DNA of 64,000 bases from Thuidium tamariscinum (lineage: Eukaryota; Streptophyta; Bryopsida; Hypnales; Thuidiaceae): contig OX344750.2 of NCBI GenBank assembly GCA_947034885.2, positions 39,790,821-39,854,820 of the forward strand, read 5' to 3'. Positions 43,198 through 56,039 of the stretch are shown one piece after another. The notes below the pieces were generated by a model. It saw nothing but the letters and a program-made list of their open reading frames with translations. It made no database searches and was not told where the DNA came from. The first letter of the stretch is position 1, and each line of letters begins with the position of its first letter. The translations under genes and the position numbers were made by a program.

Positions 43198-45999
43198 AAC
43201 ACTCCACCTCCAACAATTTGCTAACTAAATGGTTACTACACTTCAAATTTGTACAACTTCTTATAAGTAAGTAGTCTTGTAATATTTGCGTAACTAAAAG
43301 CATCTTACATTAAACTTGGTAAACCCTTGTTTGCTTGTTCAATTTTGCTAATATTAAACCTATTGAATTAATCTAGTCCGTCAAATTCTTCAAGAACAAC
43401 AATACTAATGTAGGACCACTCATGAAATAGACCCTTTTCTATAGTAAGGAATTTCTATGAACCAAAGGCCTTCAATGAAAATGTACCCTAAAATTTCTAA
43501 ACTATGATTGATGCAGTAAAAAATTATACAAGCACAACAACAAAAACAACTCAAATCTTGAATACAATCCTTATTGTTGGCATTATCTCTACAAACTTCA
43601 AATAATTATGTGACAATGCTAAATATAATATTCAAGGTGCCCGTCACAAAGAATTTTTTAGTGATAGAAAACCTCTATCCTTTACATCCAAACAATTTGT
43701 GCAACAATTGAATGCGACAAAAGTAATGCCAATGACAAACCCTAAATTGACTATTTGTCTTTGAAATCTTTTTGTAGACATTTGCCAATCCTCAAAAAGA
43801 CTATTTCAATTTCTTTAAATATTTGTTGAAAAAGGATCCCACTTACATTAGTAGTTTGTTGCTAGTATTATTTTTATTTCCTTAGAAAAGTTTGTATTAT
43901 TTGACCTTTTCTATTTCAAAAAATCAATAATCTAATAATAATAATAACAAAGAAAACACGTAGGCAAGTAGTTGCCCTTTTATAAATCCATTATGTAGTA
44001 CCACTTTCAATTATCTTTATAATCAATGGTGCTTTTAGAATGCATGATATAGATATTTTTCTCACCTTCAATTTCTCAAGATTACAATTACTATAATGAA
44101 TAATTGAGTGGAATTCATATTTAACCCCTTGAGGACCTAGGAGACCACTTAAAGCTTTTTGAAAATTTGGTCAAACTCTATTGATTTCGTAATTTATTAC
44201 TTTTATACTACATTTTTAGGATGTATGCTACTCATCAAAATCTTTGTGTTAACATTATTTCATGCTATATGGATAAATATTATAAGGGTCAAATTTTTTT
44301 TGCAATTGAATAACAAATTAGATGACAAAAAATATTTTTTCAAATATTTTTAATCATATCCTTGGGATTGTATAGATGGATGCCTACTCTTAACCCCTAA
44401 GTGCTCAAATGACCATTTTTTGGTCACTGCCCAACATTGGGCAAAATTTTCGGGCTAAAAAAAACTTTTTTCAAATTTTTTTTTTCCAGTTCTGAAAAAA
44501 TTGGGTTGCCTTTCAACATTTTTATTCAAAACTAAGATCAGTACTATCAAACAAGAATAATGAGGGAAAATAGCACAAAGTATTTAGAATTGCCTAGTGT
44601 TGAAAAACTTACTATTTGGGAAAAGTGTTGATGCTCTCATTCCCAAATTTTTTGCACTTTTTTACAAATCAATAGAAATCCCAATTTTAACCAATGAAAA
44701 AAAATTTCATGTACTAAATATAGAAATTGTATTTTTGGTAAATTTTTGAAGTTATATCTTCAAAATTCATTTGTAGAGAATCTAAAAATGATTTTATACT
44801 TTTGACTATACGGATATTTTCTACATTTTGTGCTTCACATTAATACCTTCTTTGATGCTAACTTCAAAAAAGTTATAGAACTTACATTTTATAATACATT
44901 TGTGTTTTGTCCTAATCCCTTGGACTTTTAGGGGTAAAAACCATTTAAACCATTCAATTCCAAATAGCAAGGTGAAGATTTTGAGAAGTTTTATGTTGAA
45001 AATAATCATGAAGGTAGAAAAGACATATGAGATTTTTTTTAATTTTTAAAATAAAAAAAAATGAAATGAAGAATACAAATTGTTTACAAAATCATTTTTA
45101 CTTTTAGAATTAACAATTTCCAAATTCTTTGAAAGGTTAGTATTACATTAGTTTTATCTTTCATTTAATAGTGCTTTACACTTAATTTTCTTTTAAAATG
45201 AATATGAAAGTATTTTTATCTAAATATTTTTTAAGTATGTAGACAAAGCATTTTCTAACGGGTTCACTAAAATTCATTAATTATTGAACATGCATGATTT
45301 TTCTTAAAAATTTTCAAAGACAAAACTTAACTTCATTGAACGGCTAAAGAAGCCTACATGTCAAAATTTTATATTTATTGGACTTGTAGTTGACAAAGAT
45401 TGATGTTCAATATAAAATTTAGGGACAATGTCTTAAATAAGTTAATTCTTTTAGGTCTATGTATCACAAAAGTGATGCCACCAATGCTCCTTTACTTAGT
45501 CAACCTTGATTGTAAATTTCAAAATGTCTATTATCGATGTATATTATAAACTAAGAAAAAAAAGCTTCATAAAGTTCTATCTTGTTTTGAAATTTTGATA
45601 AATTGAAAAATTGAAAGAATTATTGCAATTGCACTTTCTAAGTGTCAAATCCATAGTGCAATACACCATATTATAAGTTTTTCATTTGAATTTTTTTCTT
45701 TTAAAATGTTTTTTAAAATTCGTATTATGAAATTATGTTTTTCATTTTGAACTTCATTTATAGTAAAAATTTGATATAATTCCTATACATGTTCTAACTA
45801 GTACAATGTTCTATTTTCATCTTTTTTTTTAAATAATTACAATTATCTAATTTTTTCATCAAAATCTATCAAATAATTAGTGTTGATAGAAATATAGTCT
45901 TTCACATGCTAAAACATTAAGATTTTATATATGGACTAGCCGGATGCCAATTAAGGATGAAGACCGTTCTATCAGACACGTTAAGTTTGGAAGCCACTT
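43198..45999. other. AT-rich non-coding interval with TTAA-type element ends
   Basis: No gene is seen. TTAACCCCTTGAGGACC at about 44124 and TTAACCCCTAAGTGCTC at about 44389 are like the ends of a TTAA-targeting element, with a possible opposite end near 44928-44940 (TTTTAGGGGTAAA). The remainder is low-complexity. Confidence 0.45.
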
Positions 46000-46560
46000 G
46001 AACCCATTCTCAACATCAAACACTACAACTGCCTTGCCGCCATCATTATTTAGGCACAAGATGTAGTAGAATTATCTATTTGCGTACATGCCAATATGGT
46101 AGTCATTGAGTCCAAACATTGGCCCCGATAAGTTGTACATTTCTTCCCATTTAGATGTAGTTGTGTCGAATACTTTGAGTTTTTTGAACAAGTAGCCTTC
46201 ACTGGAGCTTTAACTACCATGCAGCGAGGGACTATAATTCAAAAGGACTGTGTAGCAAAATCTAGCAATATGTGCAAAAGCATTGGGTTCCTGGGCGATA
46301 GGAGAAGTGGTAAAAAAATTTTGCTCCATGTCAATGGGTTGCTAATCATTAATTCTGCTGTAACAACCAAAAAATTTATGCAAATTAGGCTTCTATGGCC
46401 ACAAAGGGAATAATTCTTCAAAATATCCAGGTCTAGATCTACAAATAATGAGAATCCTGGCAGTGTCCACCTCGTTTTGGAACCCACGTGACATCCATTA
46501 CATTGGGATGCCTCATTTTTTATGTCCAAAAGAATGGCTATAAACAAATCTTCTAGATCT
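46000..46560 (-). pseudogene. F-box/kelch-like protein fragment
   Basis: On the minus strand, 46239-46547 reads ELMISNPLTWSKIFLPLLLS, then PRNPMLLHILLD, the form seen at the start of kelch/beta-propeller parts of plant F-box proteins (L.NP.T..W..LPP...R.P). Further on, 46000-46215 continues with KLKVFDTTTSKWEEMYNLSG, PMFGLNDYHIGMY and GKAVVVFDVENGFKWLPN in another frame with a stop. It is therefore a decayed copy. An exon-like piece at 46676-46940 ending in a CAG|GTATATC donor may be an associated 5' exon; it contains a hydrophobic stretch, not a clear F-box. Confidence 0.5.
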
Positions 46561-46940
46561 GCAACATCAGTAGGGGATCAAACAAAAGGAATTTATTCAC
46601 AATAACTCAAAATACAATTTCACTTCAAATAAAGCAAGATTCAAATTCGGAATTCTCCAATGTAAGAAGATATACCTGCAATAGAGCTCAAACGTTGGTC
46701 ATTTTTTTGCTTCTTTATTGCAACTTCTACCTTGCTCTTCTCCCCTTCCTGTTCCCTAAGTGGTGCCTCATTGTTGTCTTTTGTGAACATACAGAAGAAT
46801 AAAGGCAAATTGCCTGCCAGAAGAATAAACCACAAAGTTGACAGACTTCTAATTGAATTCAATAGCATTGTATTACTGTCCACATCAAAGATTTTTTCAC
46901 CCCTAATAAGTGAAGGAGTGAGAAAATCTTCTACATCCAA

Positions 46941-47438
46941 TTCTGATACCGTTACATTGCTCTATTATTGCAAAAACGTCTGTATATTAGAGTTGTCCCT
47001 ATGTTGGCTATGAAGTAAGATAATTATCAAATATATTCAAGTACTTAATTAGTGTTCACAACTAAAGTTCTTGGCCAACTTATCATGTGAATTGTGACAT
47101 AAGAAAGGTGCATTAACCAAGGCATGAATTCCCGTAGCTTAGTCTCATTATGAAATTTCGCAATTATTTTCAACACAATATTTCTAGTATGTTGTTGTTG
47201 GTGCTTCTATGTCCTACCAATGAAAGCCCGGAGCTTGGTTTTGAGGGGATGACAGAAAATTTGTAAGGAGATTTGCTCCGGCAATAATGAAGCATTTTCA
47301 TTCCTCCCACCCTTGGAGGAGGTCGTATATTGACCTCGGTTTGCATTTTTCAAGAATCGAATTTTCCGAATACTGTAAGTTGAAGCCCTATAGAGGCCTC
47401 ATGTAAAGATAAGTGACATTACAAGCTAATTCCGCGAG
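46941..47438. other. Non-coding
   Basis: Nothing recognisable was found. Confidence 0.4.
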
Positions 47439-47643
47439 GGCCCATTATAAGAAACTTGTGTTTTAGATGACGAATTTTAGGTGACATCCAATGATGCAAC
47501 CCGTGTTTTTATGTCTAAACTAATGTCCGCCATAACAACAAGATGTTATGGCGGACGTTAGTTTGGACATAAAAACACGGGTTGCATCATTGAATGTCAC
47601 CTAAAATTTGTCATTTAAAACACAAGTTTCTTATAGTGGCCTC
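47439..47643. mobile_element. Hairpin MITE, about 205 bp
   Basis: Nearly the whole element is one inverted repeat: arms of about 95 bp beginning CCATTATAAGAAACTTGTG on the left and complementing CACAAGTTTCTTATAGTGG on the right, with ATGTTATGGCGGAC at the turn. CACTATAAGAAA-type ends are common in plant MITEs. The target duplication is not clear. Its transcript would fold into a long stem, a typical small-RNA source. Confidence 0.75.
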
Positions 47644-47851
47644 AATAGGATATGTGCCCACTATAATCCTTTGTCTCGAGGAAGTACCAAGAATAGACAC
47701 CCGACAGAAAAAAACCATGCCATGGCCATTGTTCCGTTTGTTAATTCCTTTGTTAGTGGCATCACTTACTACCACGAGCACCGTGAGAAAAAACATGAGA
47801 AGTAATCTATAAAGTAGTCTACAAAAATTTGAAGATCTTGTCATTGTGGTG

Positions 47852-50800
47852 TGTGGGCACTTCATTCCCACCCTTGGAATTAAGCGATCACAACCAGGCT
47901 CTTGTTTACAAAACTACTCCTACGGGTGTCTAAGCGTCAAACCCACTGTGGCTTCTAAGCAATGGATCTTTTGCTATTCTAATTATCCTAACGTATGAGT
48001 CGATTATTCCTAACTATCCTAGGTGTGTACTTGTTTCGTTCTCTTGTCCTACTTCTAATTGCTTCCCTCTACCCAATCTAGGGGGTTGTTCCTCCTATTT
48101 TACTCCCATGTTTTGCCTTTGGTTGACTCTACTCTATGCATGGCATTTTCTACCCCATCTCTACGTATTTGCCCTTGTGTTGACCTATTCTACGTATTTG
48201 TCGTTGTTCTAATCTACTCTACATACTTGTATTCTTCTATGTCTTGGTATTTGACCTACTCTACGTATTTGTCTTCGCCTATCCTACGTATTTGCATTCT
48301 TTTAGTCTACTCTACGCCTTCTTCTACTCTACGTACTTGTATTCTTCTACTCTATGTATTCTTCTATTCTACATACTTGTATTCTTTTAGTCTACCCTAC
48401 GTCTTCTTCTACTCTACATACTTATATTCTTCTACTCTATATATTCTTCTACTCTACATACTTGTATTCTTTTAGTCTACTCTACGTCTTCTTCTACTCT
48501 ACGTATTTGTATTCGTCTACTCTATGTATTTCATTCTATGTTTGTGTATTTGTTATTTACTTCTCTTCTAGTTATGGTTGTCTTCCTATTCGTGGTTGCT
48601 AATCGCCGGACCTTAATCTTACTTGAGATGTTAACCTTTTCCTACTAACTAATTCCCTATTGCATCAATTAATTTAAATCAAAGGAAGGTTTAGAGGCCC
48701 ACCTCCGTTCCGTGCGTCCCTCGTGCCCGGTTCGCTTCACTCCACGCCACGTCCATCATTGCCATGTTTTGGCCCCGGCTCTTTTAATTATCCCCTTCCG
48801 GGTGTTTTTTACAAATAGGTCTTTTTCTCAAACTACCTCCCCACCCTACTAGCGTTTAAACTACTTCCTAAACCAACTCATCTCTAGACTATTCCCTAAA
48901 CCAACTAACTTCTAGACTATCCCCTAAACCAACTAATTTCTAGACTATTTCCTAAACCAACTAATTTCTAGACTATTCCCTAAACCAACTAATTTCTAGA
49001 CTATTCTTTTAACCCAACTAACTTCTACTGATTTTTTGCCCAAGGACCCCTTGGACCCCCAAACCCCCTGGACCCTCCGAACCCCAAGTGGACCGGCTGA
49101 CTGGCCCGGCTACGGACCCGACTGGTTGGCTGGGCGCTCCGGCGGGCTGGCTGCGGATCCCGGCGGGCTGGCTGCGGATCCCGGCTGGCTGGCTGGGCTC
49201 TAGCACTGGCTGGAGTTTGGAAACAAACTTTGGTTTTTTGGCTTTTAAGTAAACTAGGAGTTTCTTAAACAAAACAAGCTAATGTGGCCCAAGGGTTTTT
49301 ACCCAATGGTTGTTGGATGCTAAACGTTGACTTAGTACCAACCGTGTTGGACACTAAACGTTGATTCTAACTCAAAGAGAAGGTTATTTGACACCCCGCT
49401 AAGACTTAGGGGGTTCAAAGCTTCGCCATGAGTGTGAAGCGTTTTGACACGTGGCTAAGACTTTTAGTTTCTAAGGATGGTGGGGGTTCATAGCTTCGCC
49501 GTCCCCTATGGGACTAGATTAACCCCGTAACCAAGAGAAGAGGGAAAAGAGAGTGAACACACAATTTATCAAATGCTATAGTCAAAGTTTCGCCGTCCCT
49601 TATGGGACTAGATTAACCTTGTGACTAAGAGAAGAGGGAGAAGAAAGTGGACACACAATTTATCAAATGCTATAGTCAAAACTTTGCCATCCCCTATGGG
49701 ACTAGATTAACCCCGTGACTAAGAGAAGAGGGAGAAGCGAGTGAACACAAGATGCAACATACTCTCGAAGTCACCTCCTTAGTAGCCTCTCGGTTCCTCC
49801 CAAATCCTCTCCCACAACACCTCTCAATAATAGCACAATACAAGAGTGAACTAAGATTAAATTGCATAAAATTCCATCAACTTGGGGGGGTCTCAAGTCC
49901 CCAAGCACAAACCACACTTACCAAGGGTGTAAAACCCCCAAAAGACCATCAAAGGCTCCTTTGGCATCAAAAGCCAAAGGAATTCCGGCATAACCCGGGC
50001 CCAATAGTCCTCCTCCCTTAAATGGGTAGGAATGAGAAAAGAGAGAGAATGAGAGGAGAATGCCGCCTCTTTTATACTCAAAAGGGAGCAACCCCCCCTC
50101 TTAATCTACTAAGAATAACTAGATGAAGGAATTTAGGAGGTCCGTACATGTTTACCAATCCCAAATCTAACTATCCACCTAAAATCTACACAATTTGAAT
50201 TGAGAAATTCAAATCTTACCTAACCTTAAAAGAACTTGCAAAACCACCTAATTTACCTTCCTTCAAATCTACAAGTTCTCACATGGGAGAAGTTCCCATG
50301 TGTTCCCACCTACTTAATTTGAAATTACTTACACCAAGCACTTGGAGCCACCTCCACTAACTTTTTGAGGTGGTACTTGCTCCCACATGTGCCCGGAGTT
50401 TCCCACGTGTTCCCTACACGTTCCCCACGGCCATTGGGGCCCAAACTCCCCAAAAAGCATTGGGGGGCCTTAAACCCCAATTTCTCTTCCATGTGATGTC
50501 CCCAAAAGGCTAACTTTTGGAGTTTAGCTCCGAACGGCAAACGGATTGCGCCATTGGGTCTGGAAGGCCATAATTAGTTTGAAAGGAACTCCTCTCTCCT
50601 TAAACTATGTCCCAATTCTCAAAGAATCTTGGTGTAAGCTAGGGTCAAAGTCGGGATAAATTCCCAACTTTTGGAGTTTGGCAATTTTGGACCCCAAAAC
50701 TTCACCAATCTTCTAAGTAGATAGAGGGGGATAGGAATAGATCCAAGATAGGCTTTGTTCCAATGTCGTATGGCCCCGGTACGCCGGTCAACTGTAGCTT

Positions 50801-51468
50801 CCGTCATTTAATTTGTCAGTTGGGGAGGAATGTCACCGATTCGAGATCTTCCAACTATCGATTTGTCTTGAAACTTGGGGAAGCACTCCATTGGTGTGAG
50901 ACCGCCTCGCCAGATTTTTAGTGGGATTTTATCGCACTTTGGGATATTCTTTTGAATTCCCACCCAAAGTCCACCGTGGTTGACCGTATGGGAAAATATC
51001 CAAACAATGTCGGAAAATTCCCAAACTTTAGAGGGGACCACCCATGGGATCCTCCCACTTGGATGCAAATCTGCATCCCCACTGCGTACTCCTAGAATTA
51101 GGAAATCGCCTGGTACATGCATTTCAAGGTTAGTATTCCGCCCGTATTCTCTTTGATGCTATGGGGAGTGGGGGATTCCTCCTAGATTCCCCCATGAGGA
51201 CTTCCTAGCCTAGACAGGGCCTTTTTAGGCTTCTTACCCTAATCCTGCACATCACTATCAGTTTGGCGTCTATTTAGCTAAGACAAGGCCCGTTTTGGAT
51301 GTAAACTATCCTAAACCCCTCTACTGACCAAGTGGCACATTGGTATGGGTAATGCCGATACCGGTTTAATGCCCTTTTGTGGGTTTTACGAGCCTAATTA
51401 TGCCTTAGATTATGTAGGAATTCGAAAAAAGAACCCGTGAGTACCCGGTGACGAATCGAGGACTCACA
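47852..51468 (-). mobile_element. Solo LTR (3617 bp), copy 2
   Basis: Inverted relative of 12677-16143: the complement starts TGTGAGTCC and ends GCCCACA, with the 5-bp target duplication TGGTG (47847-47851 and 51469-51473). It shares the TATA box, GC-rich AGCC/GGCTGG region (49.05-49.2 kb) and both tandem arrays with copy 1. It has about three copies of a roughly 115-bp unit (TCGCCGTCCCCTATGGGACT, 49.5-49.73 kb) where copy 1 has two. No internal viral genes are present. A fossil of intermediate age. Confidence 0.85.
50069..50078 (-). promoter_or_regulatory. TATA box of solo LTR copy 2
   Basis: The complement reads GAGTATAAAAGAGGCGGCA, aligned with the copy 1 box. Confidence 0.6.
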
Positions 51469-51473
51469 TGGTG

Positions 51474-53810
51474 GTAGAATTGCATAGGCGGCAAACCAAG
51501 GGCTTAGTACTTTGCTCTAAGTCGGGCGATCTGACAACACTCTAGTAGCCAGAACACCACTCTATTTCCTCACTCACACAAAATTAGACATTTTTGCACT
51601 TGGGAGGGGTGACATTGCACTTGGCTCGTACGCCATCTAAAATGTACAATTTCAGATAGGGGGGTTAGATTTTTTAAAGCATCATTCATCAATTGTAGGA
51701 GAAATACTTCTATACATATTCATCAAATTGCTCCAAACTTTTCAATTACCACAAAACCTTATACACTTTTCATTCCACACTCCACTAAAAAGGCATATTA
51801 TTTTTTATGAAGATTCAAGTACATCAAAATGCCTACCACTAAAAGGTCAAAAGTAAACAATTGAACATGATATTTGTCTAGTACATTTCTAATCATTTTC
51901 CAAACATTCATCATCTAAGTAGGTCCTCCATTTCCATCACCATATACTCCACAAGATGTGGTTTAATTAATCTCTGTCGAAATGATCAATGTTTCATTTG
52001 TTTGCATACCATGCACCATAATGTTAGAACCTATTACATGACCACTTCTTCTTTGACTAGGACATCCATCTACGATTATATAGCGTCTTCTTTCTCAATT
52101 TGAGCAACCCTCTCTCTAGACACAACAATGCTAGTATATGAATGAAAATGCAAGCATGTGAGCCTCAAGCATATATATAAGTAGACATAATTCAACCATT
52201 GAAGGTGTTTATAATGTAAACACTTATAATACATAATTTCTCATTGTAATTATAAAAGTTCCTATAATATAGACACCCATATTTTAGATGTCTAGTCCTT
52301 TTGGCACATGGGCTTACACTCTTAGGCCGAGTCTTAGGCTCACATAATAGCTAGCTACCTTCTCATTAGATGTTTCTTATATTACTACTTGTTTCATCTT
52401 CCCCTCCATTTGTCAAAGTAGGCCAATATTTTAGCAATTTCATTTTAGAAGCCTACTTGTTTTGATCAAATTTGCAAACTTTCTCTAAAATCTAAAACTA
52501 TACAAACATTAATGTGTAGGAATTTGAAATATTCATACATAACTTCAAATGGTCGTCAAGGATTAAGGTTCCATACTCTACAAGTGACTATAGTTTGAAA
52601 GCAATCATGAGCAAAGGCAAATTTTCCTCTTTCAATGTATCAATAGCAAAAAAATTGAACAAGTCTGTGGTTTTAGTAAACACTCCCTTTCAACTACCAA
52701 AATTTGAAACTAATTCTATGAAGATTCAAAACATCTGAAGCAATTTTTTTCATATACTACAATACTTTTTTGTTATGTTTTCTTTTCTCTTGGGGAAAGA
52801 CCAAGTGAAATTGAAGAATTCATTGATACTATAGTCTTCAATATAATAAATTAAGCTATGGCCACCTTGATATTTCATCAAGAGGTGGACTGGCTTAGAT
52901 GGACCAATTTTTTAATTATATTTCTTTCTCACATATATGTACTTTTATCAATAACAAAGTTGAGGGTAATCTTACTTCACTAGTAAAGGTGGAAACTTTC
53001 TATGAATATTCAAAATTTCCAACTCCGAAAAGTAAACCACTCATTTACTAAAGCATGAATATTTTGAATTAAATTAAACCACCTTTGAATAATATATTAG
53101 CCAATTCTTTTGAATCCTACTTCTACCTAGCTAGAACTCCAAGTTCCCAAAAGGTCTCCTCTATTGAATTCAAATGACAATTTCAATCTAATGCATTGAT
53201 CTCATTTTGAAAATTTGAAATTTTATAAGGAACATTAGCCAATCCTATAACCATTCACTAAAAGAATCAAAGGTGTCCACACCCTATAGGACAATTTTAG
53301 CATAAGTAGTAAAAGATATTACTTTTTAGGAGAAAACCACATATATTTATTCAAATTTAAGTTCACAAAGTTATAGTACATTACCATGAAAATGTGAAGA
53401 GTTGTATTTAGAAATTCTTAGTAAGCGCATTGAAAGGATCCATTTAAAAATGACTTTGTGAGACCAATTCAAATTCCAATTGGTCATTTAATGACCAAAT
53501 GACCTTGGTATTGGATTTGAATTAAAGAGGTTCTATAGGTGAGAAGATTGGGTCATAGGTTTTACATTGGTTAACCTTAATCTCTAAATATCCCAATGAA
53601 TTTTTTTGTCAAAACCCATAAAAGTTTGCCACTTCTACTGCAAAGAATAAAAAAGTGAAACACTTGTTTATTTTACATATTGAAACATAGAATCTTGCGT
53701 AAAACTATAAAAGCAGTATGTGAATATATAAAAGAATTTTTATAATTTTTGGTAAAATAAAAGCATAGATTATAAGTATTCAAAGAATCAAAGTAGCTTT
53801 AAACTTTTTG
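51474..53810. other. AT-rich non-coding interval
   Basis: No gene, hairpin or terminal repeats that I could support. Confidence 0.5.
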
Positions 53811-53932
53811 TTGGCCATAGTAATCATACATTTTGATATTGTGGGAATCATTGGTTCCAAAAAATTCAAAAGCTCTTGTTGGAAGTTAAAGCACTGTAGA
53901 AGATCTTCCCTTCCCACCATGGTTGTCATACC
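53811..53932 (+). repeat. Interspersed repeat, copy c of three
   Basis: Matches 6577-6705 and 11836-11962 (ATCATACATTTTGATAT start, AGAAGATCTTCCC near the end). It stops where the GC-rich CCGTCCG repeats begin. Confidence 0.6.
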
Positions 53933-53935
53933 TGG

Positions 53936-54098
53936 CCGACGTCCGGTTCGCCCGTCCGTCCGTCCGGGACGTCCGATAGAGCTCTCGCCCGTCCGATAGG
54001 GTCAACACATAGTTGACTTTTTTAAAAGGTAATAAAAAATCCACGTGGATTTAAGTTCATGCCACCTAAACACCACGGGCGCGGACGCAACTCAACAA
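53936..54098. repeat. GTCCGTCC-rich start of the palindromic region
   Basis: GC-rich words GTCCGTCCGTCCGGGACGTC and GGGCGCGGACGC. Similar words (complement) occur at 63960-64000, so the two outermost ends of the palindromic region may be related although the intervening outer DNA is not. Confidence 0.5.
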
Positions 54099-54165
54099 GG
54101 CAGGGACGTGAGATAGGGCGGGGACGCGAAAAATGACAAGCCGCGGACGTCAACTTCTTTCTGCT

Positions 54166-54283
54166 TTTGCAATTGGAGTTTTGAGAATTCGGAGGCATGT
54201 AATATACCATTGGAAAGGTATTCAAAATACCTTTCCAATGGTATATTACACGCCTCTAAATTCTCAAAACTCCAATCGCAAAT
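54166..54283. repeat. Hairpin 1 (about 116 bp)
   Basis: Arms of about 53 bp (TTGCAATTGGAGTTTTGAGA start) meeting at GGTATTCAAAATACC. Confidence 0.85.
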
Positions 54284-54410
54284 TGGAAAACAAATCTACT
54301 ACTAAAATCCACTATGCAGAGAGTCCATGAGCAGGCGCGGACGCAAGGCCGGGTGGGGACGCAAAGACGGGCGCGGACGTTGGGGCGCAGACGTCAACTT
54401 TCTTCTGCTT

Positions 54411-54525
54411 TTGCGATTGGAGTTTTGGGAATCTGGGGGCGTGTAATATACCATTGGAAAGATATTTTGAATACCTTTCCAATGGTATATTACACGCCCC
54501 CAGATTCTCAAAACTCCAATCGCAA
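54411..54525. repeat. Hairpin 2 (115 bp)
   Basis: Near-perfect arms from TTGCGATTGGAGTTTTGGGA to the ATATTTTGAATACC turn. Confidence 0.88.
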
Positions 54526-54559
54526 ATTGAAAAACAAATCTGCTGCCAACATCCACAAC

Positions 54560-54735
54560 GCAGTAAATCCGAGGCAGGGCGGGGACGCGAGGCAGGGCGG
54601 GGACGTCAGGGCGCGGACGTGAGGCAGGGCAGGGACGTCAGGGCGCGGACGCGAGGCAGGGCGGGGACTTCAAGGCGCGGACGCGAGGCAAGGCGGGGAC
54701 TTCAGGGCGCGGATGCGAGGCAGGGCGGGACCACA
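54560..54735 (+). repeat. GC-rich minisatellite, left outer
   Basis: Tandem units of about 22-24 bp and multiples, built from GAGGCAGGGCGGGGAC, GTCAGGGCGCGGAC and GCGAGGC. The frames read across it (repeated RQGADVRQGRD peptides) are by-products. Confidence 0.85.
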
Positions 54736-56039
54736 AACTGCGTGGGTGTTTTCAAATGGCCTTGGCCTTGAGATTCCTCTTCTTCACTAAACCCGCCCCC
54801 CCAAAAGGCCACATTAATTACTGTCAACTCATTTGTGCACGGTTGACTAGATCTCCAAGTACATGGAGGTCAAATGGACACATTAAGAACTCCACCTACC
54901 AACTACAACTTGCACAAGGGTGGAGGCCTTTGAGAGCTAAGTGCATTTCTCTCTCTTGTGGCCTAACTCCTCAAATCTTCTTTCTCACAAGACCTTGGAT
55001 TCTTCATTCTTGAATTGAATCTTTGGGAACTTGGAGGATAAAATAGTTCTTTTGTTTGTATTTGTTTTCCTCAATTTGATTCTTGAAGGCTTTGGATGGG
55101 GTTATTAGAGGGTGATGTAGCCCTTGCTATTTATTTATACCAAAGCTTGGATATGTAGGTTATTTTTTGACTTTCTCTTATAGTAGTTTTACTTAATTAT
55201 TTATTGTGTAAATTCTAAAGAAGGGATTTAGTGAAGGGCGCGTCTTTTTCCATTGCTTTTTTAAGTAATTTGAATGAATGGTTTTTTTCCCCTTACCATT
55301 TCTTTATTTTACTTTAGAAAGTGTGAAGAATTAATTAATAATAGTGGAGGCCCTCGTTCTTCATTTATTTTAGGGCGGTGTACAATTGAGTTCCCCTAGG
55401 GATTGTTCATTTAGTTATTGAATGCATGAAGGAGGGATTTGGAAGAGAGGAGGAGGTGACTTTGTTGTATTTCTTAAAATCTTGAAGTAGAGTTTTTAGT
55501 TCTTGAGGAATTTTTTTTTTTTTTTGGATGAATGTCTTAAAAAATGATACAATGGGGACCAAGGGCACTCTCTCCCCATTTTTCTTTCCATGTAGCATTT
55601 ATATTGTTGAAGGGAATTTAAAATTTAATTTTTTAATGATTGAATGAAGGATTAATCACACAATTTTATTATCTCAATCCTTGAAGATCACAATGGATAT
55701 AATTGGTAGGGACGCTAGGGCGGGGGCCTTACGATTAGAACAACAATGGAGTGGAACCTTGGTAGGCCTTTCAAATGGACTTGGGGTCATATGATTATTC
55801 TTCTCTCTAAAATTGAGGGATTACCTCAATGTTGTCAACCCATTTTTGTACTACAAACTAAATCTACAAGTTCATGATGGTGAAATGGTCACATTAATTA
55901 CTTCACCTACCTCAATTTGCAAAAGAGTTGAAGAATGAATGCATTCTTATTTTTGGGGGCCTACATTTAATAGAACAAATGATTGAGGAGTCGTAACCTT
56001 TTTAGATTCGTCCAAAAGAATATGAAAATGAAGTGCATA

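Noticed and set aside
12677-51468. The two LTRs as the paired ends of one 39-kb retrotransposon
   Set aside because: They are in opposite orientation and each has its own different 5-bp target duplication.
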